Assembly: GCA_017590115.1 (NCBI GenBank)
Contig: JAGGNK010012114.1
Location: forward strand, 1,878,248-1,942,247
Length of the DNA stretch: 64,000 nucleotides
Source of the DNA: Montifringilla adamsi
Lineage: Eukaryota; Chordata; Aves; Passeriformes; Passeridae
Reading direction: 5' to 3'
In this document: one piece after another, positions 59,979 through 64,000 of the stretch
Numbering within the stretch: the stretch's first letter is position 1
How the letters are laid out: the number at the start of each line of letters is the position of its first letter
Notes under the pieces: model-generated
What the model saw: only the letters and a program-made list of their open reading frames with translations
Databases searched by the model: none
What the model was told of the DNA's origin: nothing
Position numbers and translations under genes: made by a program

Positions 59979-62900
59979 ATTTTCTACTTTTTATTGACAA
60001 ATGAAATTTACTTATTCACTAATATGATTGTGGATTATTTAGTAATGTAGAATGCAACTGAGTGCATAACTTCCTGTAAACAACAAATAAAAATGAGATA
60101 ATAATTTTGCACTGGCTCTGGGGCAAAAATGCTGAAACAATTTGTAGTGGTGTTTGAACTTAGAGGTTAAATGCATTAGTTTGGAAAAACTATGGAAGAA
60201 GAAGTAATAATTATATGCCTAGGAAATGCATGTCAATGTTCAAGAAACACTGGGGAACTCATGAAAAAGTCCATGGTTGGCAAATATGTACAGCCCAAAA
60301 AAAATCCCTGCCAAAATGCCTCTTGGAAAACTGATGCCTTTTAGGTAGTTGTAGCTCAAGATAAGGCCAATGAATGTGAAGAGAAAACCATGGAAGAGCC
60401 CTTTCCAGCATACTTTCTGTTATACCAAAACATCCAGCTGTAGCACTAGAAGAGGGCAGGGGTAGTAGAGATTGCAAAGTGCTATATGATCTGGAAATTG
60501 TGGTATCTATGATGCTCTGGTAAACTCACTTTGCTCTGAAACTCCTTAAACATATAATTAACACCCAAGCCAATGATATTGGGCAAAGCTAATCTTGTTC
60601 TGATGGTTGAAAGATTTAAGGATGCCTGTAGAAAATCTGTGAAGGGATACAGGACACATAAAGGACCTGAAAGGGTCCTTTTAGCTCATAACCAATGTCT
60701 GCCTGCCTTCCTCCTCCTGGACAATTTATGGCACCTGGAGAGAAAGCTTGTAATTAGAAATTGTAACTGTAAATTTATGTTACCCTGCAATATTAAGCTC
60801 TTATATTTTGGGACAGCAATGATATTAATTTAATATCCTTACAAACACTGTATCTCTAGTGTCATCCCACTATAATATGACTTTAATTTTTATTTATCTT
60901 GTCTCATTCTTGACAAAAAATAACCCCAGCATAAAAATACTGCTTCTACAGTAAAAAACAGCCTTTTGATAATAGAACTATAGAATGTACACAGAGAAGT
61001 TAGTGCAGTAATTTATTTTTGTTTCAATCTCTTTGGTTTTTTCCTTTAACTTTTAATTAATCTTGTTATTACCTCTTTTGACCTGTGTACTTTTAAATCT
61101 GCTTTGGGGGTGGGCAGAAAAGTCATGCATCAAAGATGGCTTGGCAGTAAAAAGATGGCTTTTATAAACTGGTAATTGGGAATCAATGTCCTTTAAGCTG
61201 TGGGCAGAAAATGTAATAAACAATCTAGTCTAGAGGGACAAAGGATTATTTGTTAATAGTATAAAAAGGTCACTGCTACAGTAATTAAATTAAACCTGCA
61301 AGGCATTCCAAGCCATACTTCTGAATTGTAATGTACCAAAAAGAAAGAAAGAAGGTGCTTGACAACTATTTTCTGTTGAATTTACCATAGGTCATATCCT
61401 AAATAAATGAACATACTTAAATAGCTTTCTGCTTTAATATTTGATTTTCCACCTGCAATAATTTATATTATATTGTACAATGCTGTAAAGGCCCAAGAGC
61501 TCAGATGTGAAGAGTATGTGGCTCTGCACAGACCCAGGTTCAGAGCAGCCCATATTTCTGTAGCACACACTGCATCTACCAGCATCTAGGAAGTCTTGCA
61601 GCAACTGTGCCTGTGAAATATTGCACCAGAATCTTGGTCTTTTGCACACAAAAAAGTGAGGATCATCCTTCTGGTTGAATCAGTGAGTATCAACAGTTGA
61701 GCCCAGTTGATTTTCAGAATCATTTCTGCTGGAATTAAACTCTGTGTGTTGTGTTGTTAAAACCAGAAAATTGGAAATGAAATACTACTTAAACACTTGA
61801 AACGACTCTGTTCCTTGGATTTTGTGTTAACTACGGATCTACACGTAGCTTAATGAACTGCAGCATTGATGGTTATGAGTGCCTAATTTTTTCTTTCTTT
61901 GTCCATTTAATGTAAAGTTTCAGATTTCTGCAGTTTATCTGTAGCAGTATTTAACTGTAGATCTTCTGGTTTTTTGAATCTTAAAAGAGCGCCTCAGGAA
62001 ACAGATATAATTAACCTTGGGATAAGGACTGAGTGAGAACACTAATTTACTTTTAATTAGTAATATTTTCTTAGTTTACTTCATTACTGCACACAGGTAC
62101 TTTGTAGTAATGAAGGCTTTAATCAGAAAAATAAAATGGGGATGCGCTACTTGGGCAGCTGGCCCCAAAAGATGGAAGATTACTGAAGCATGGAATTTTT
62201 TTCTGATGACAGTAGGACAACTTACTTCTTGGCTATATCGTGGCTAGGTATGTTCTCTAGATTAGTCCATGTTTCTGAGAACTTCCCTGATTCAACACCT
62301 GTAAAATAACACCGGTTGCTGGCTTTTTTCCTAACACACATGGATTTGTTGGTAGGGGGAATAATCTGAGACTAGGTCATTTTTAGGCTTGGTGAGTTGT
62401 CTGAGACTTAGTGGTGAAACATCCTCTCAAGTTTCACACTTAAGATCTATCATCTCAAGTGATTTGGTTTTCTTTATGAACAATAGGGGCAAAAAATATT
62501 GCCTCACTTCCTATTAAAGATCAGTGGGTAGAGGGCAGTGTGAGGAAAAAGTGCTACATGAAAAGCAGGTAGTTCAGCTATCAAAGCTGAGCTCTAATTT
62601 GGTTAATTTGTTTAGTTGCCATCAAGCAAATGAGATCTCAGTTGGTTGTATATCATCTGTGAATTTTGCAGTATGTTTTTGCACAAAATTCAGAAGTTCC
62701 CAGGGCTGGATTTTAAAGGGGGAAGCTAACATCAAAGTGACTGGCCATTATAATGAGTAAAGTGTTGGGAGCTTTGGAATAAATAGCCAGTCTGCTCGGC
62801 ATGAACTGTCTGTAACTAGGGAGTAAAGAAATCCTGAGGATGTTGTATATCAGATGTTTATGAGAATACCAGTCAGGGACAGATTAATAATTGTGGAAAA

Positions 62901-63911
62901 CTCTTAGAAAACAGATAATGGACTTTGAATTTTTGAAAGCAGACGTGTCTTCTGACTGCTGGGTAAGGGTTTTTTTCTTTTTTCCCTGTATTTCTCTAAC
63001 TGTGTTTATTTGATATGCCTCTTATGATAAATCCTCAACATATTTCTCTCATAAAAGAGCTGTCTATATTCAAATCCACAGACTTCCAAGGGACAGGTGT
63101 CCCTGAAGTGTAAGGAGAAAAACAACTGAAAACACATTAAAATCTTTTCACCTCTAAGTTAAGTAGGGTTTAAGTCCATGAGCACAAAGAGAAATGTGTA
63201 AGTTCAGAATATCAGAAATGTTCCACTTTGAAGCTTTTCCTTTTTTCTTGATTCATAATAATACATTAGTTTTTGAATGTCAAAGCACCATGTATATACT
63301 GTAATCAAATGGGTTCAGTGCTTGGTTCAACTTCTGTTAATTTCTATTTTTCTTTGTATAAGGGAAATGTTTGTAGATACAGGATTTCAGTGCCCTTCTG
63401 TCAGTCCTTCCTTGTGGAAAACCATGAAAATTATGGGATTGCATGTTCTCCATTGTTCTTAACACTGTGTGAGAACAGTAGGCATGACAGAATTATGTGG
63501 TGCCAGAATTATATTTCTGACTCAGTACATATCATGGTTAAAAGCAACAGAAGACCAAAAGATAGCTAAGGTGGTGAATCTTACACAGCAGTTAGAGCTG
63601 CTAAAATTGAGGATGCAAAGAACTCTGTCCATTTTAATGTGTGAGGTACCTGACCTATAAATTACTGTTGATTTGTTTGCTTGGACAGTGCTTTGGGAGA
63701 TTGGGAAAAGAGGTTTCAGTACGATGTCATGTTTACATACGTCTGAAATGTTGTAAGCAGACTGAAGTGGGAGATGTTAACAGCACCAACCAAAAGCGTG
63801 TGACCTCAGGTGTACAATGCCATGTGCTTTTGTGGGAACATGTTGTGTATGGGCTGAAAATGTGCACTTGTAGCCTGGAAATCCATTTATACCCTGGTCT
63901 GAAAAGAAATT
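59979..63911. other. Gene-free stretch of 3.9 kb
   Basis: No exon, RNA gene or repeat family is recognised. A small perfect hairpin lies at 60660-60681. Frames of 60-98 codons near 63273-63913 show no domain. Confidence 0.45.
60660..60681. repeat. Perfect 8-bp-arm hairpin
   Basis: AAAGGACC at 60660-60667 pairs with GGTCCTTT at 60674-60681, loop 6 nt, followed by 'tag'. It resembles a terminator in shape, but a bacterial terminator has no meaning in this genome. Confidence 0.7.
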
Positions 63912-63985
63912 AAGCGTGGCCGGCAGATTGAGGGAGGTGATTTTACCCCTCTTCTCTGCTCTTGTGAGATCGCACCTTTGGTGCC
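63912..63985 (+). mobile_element. CR1 fragment at the window edge
   Basis: 'gcgtggccggcagattgagg' at 63914-63933, 'tctctgctcttgtgagatcg' at 63953-63972 and 'cacc' following match the late ORF2 region of CR1 (the 'aggtcaagggaggtgattct' phrase). Similarity drops after about 63980, and the window ends at 64000, so its true length cannot be seen. Confidence 0.82.
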
Positions 63986-64000
63986 TCTAGAAAAAGAAAA

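Noticed and set aside
59564..60004. 146-codon plus-strand frame
   Set aside because: It is antisense to two CR1 reverse-transcriptase fragments.
60660..60681. Rho-independent-terminator-like hairpin
   Set aside because: The genome is vertebrate and there is no real U-tract after it.
1..64000. CRISPR array, insertion sequence, riboswitch or operon
   Set aside because: No regularly spaced repeats or bacterial gene organisation; the repeats present are avian retroelements.

Overview
This window reads as nuclear DNA from a bird. The clearest evidence is a scatter of CR1 non-LTR retrotransposon fragments of the kind that dominates avian genomes: the conserved CR1 3' end, with phrases such as 'ccttgaacacttccagggat' and 'gattctatgattctatg' in variant form, and pieces of the CR1 ORF2 endonuclease and reverse transcriptase. 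There is also one solitary endogenous-retrovirus-type LTR that resembles avian ERVL LTRs. The DNA is AT-rich and poor in CpG. I found no cellular protein-coding gene, no convincing exon, no tRNA or rRNA, and no CRISPR array. It is best read as a stretch of gene desert or as the inside of a very large intron; the sequence alone does not decide which.

Layout. 1-590: unique DNA, then a CR1 3' end on the minus strand. 3860-4090: CR1 3' end, plus strand. 11085-11440: CR1 ORF2 endonuclease end, minus strand. 12180-20060: repeat-poor DNA with the most enhancer-like sequence in the window, including a textbook RFX X-box at 12990-13003 and a complex block at 19440-19990. 24558-24960: CR1 ORF2 fragment with an internal deletion, minus strand. 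25970-30630: a small inverted minisatellite, paired homeodomain-type sites, and several perfect hairpins. 31495-31809: CR1 3' end that has grown an ATTCT microsatellite. 39562-40140: CR1, minus strand, with a triplicated 3' tail. 46040-47302: CR1 ORF2, plus strand, split by a 405-bp solo LTR with a 5-bp target duplication. 53335-53645: AT-rich simple repeats. 54952-55820: CR1 from the reverse-transcriptase FADD motif to the 3' end, plus strand. 59562-59978: two CR1 reverse-transcriptase pieces in non-native order, minus strand. 63912-63985: start of another CR1, plus strand.

Nothing here works together as a pathway or operon. The open reading frames are short. The longest are either CR1 relics or antisense to them, or chance frames with no recognisable domain. 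The non-repeat features worth following are candidate regulatory DNA and a handful of unusually clean palindromes and hairpins. I saw no evidence of an undescribed protein system. All CR1 and LTR calls come from remembered family sequence patterns, not from a database search, and element edges are approximate to about 10-30 bases unless a target duplication fixes them.
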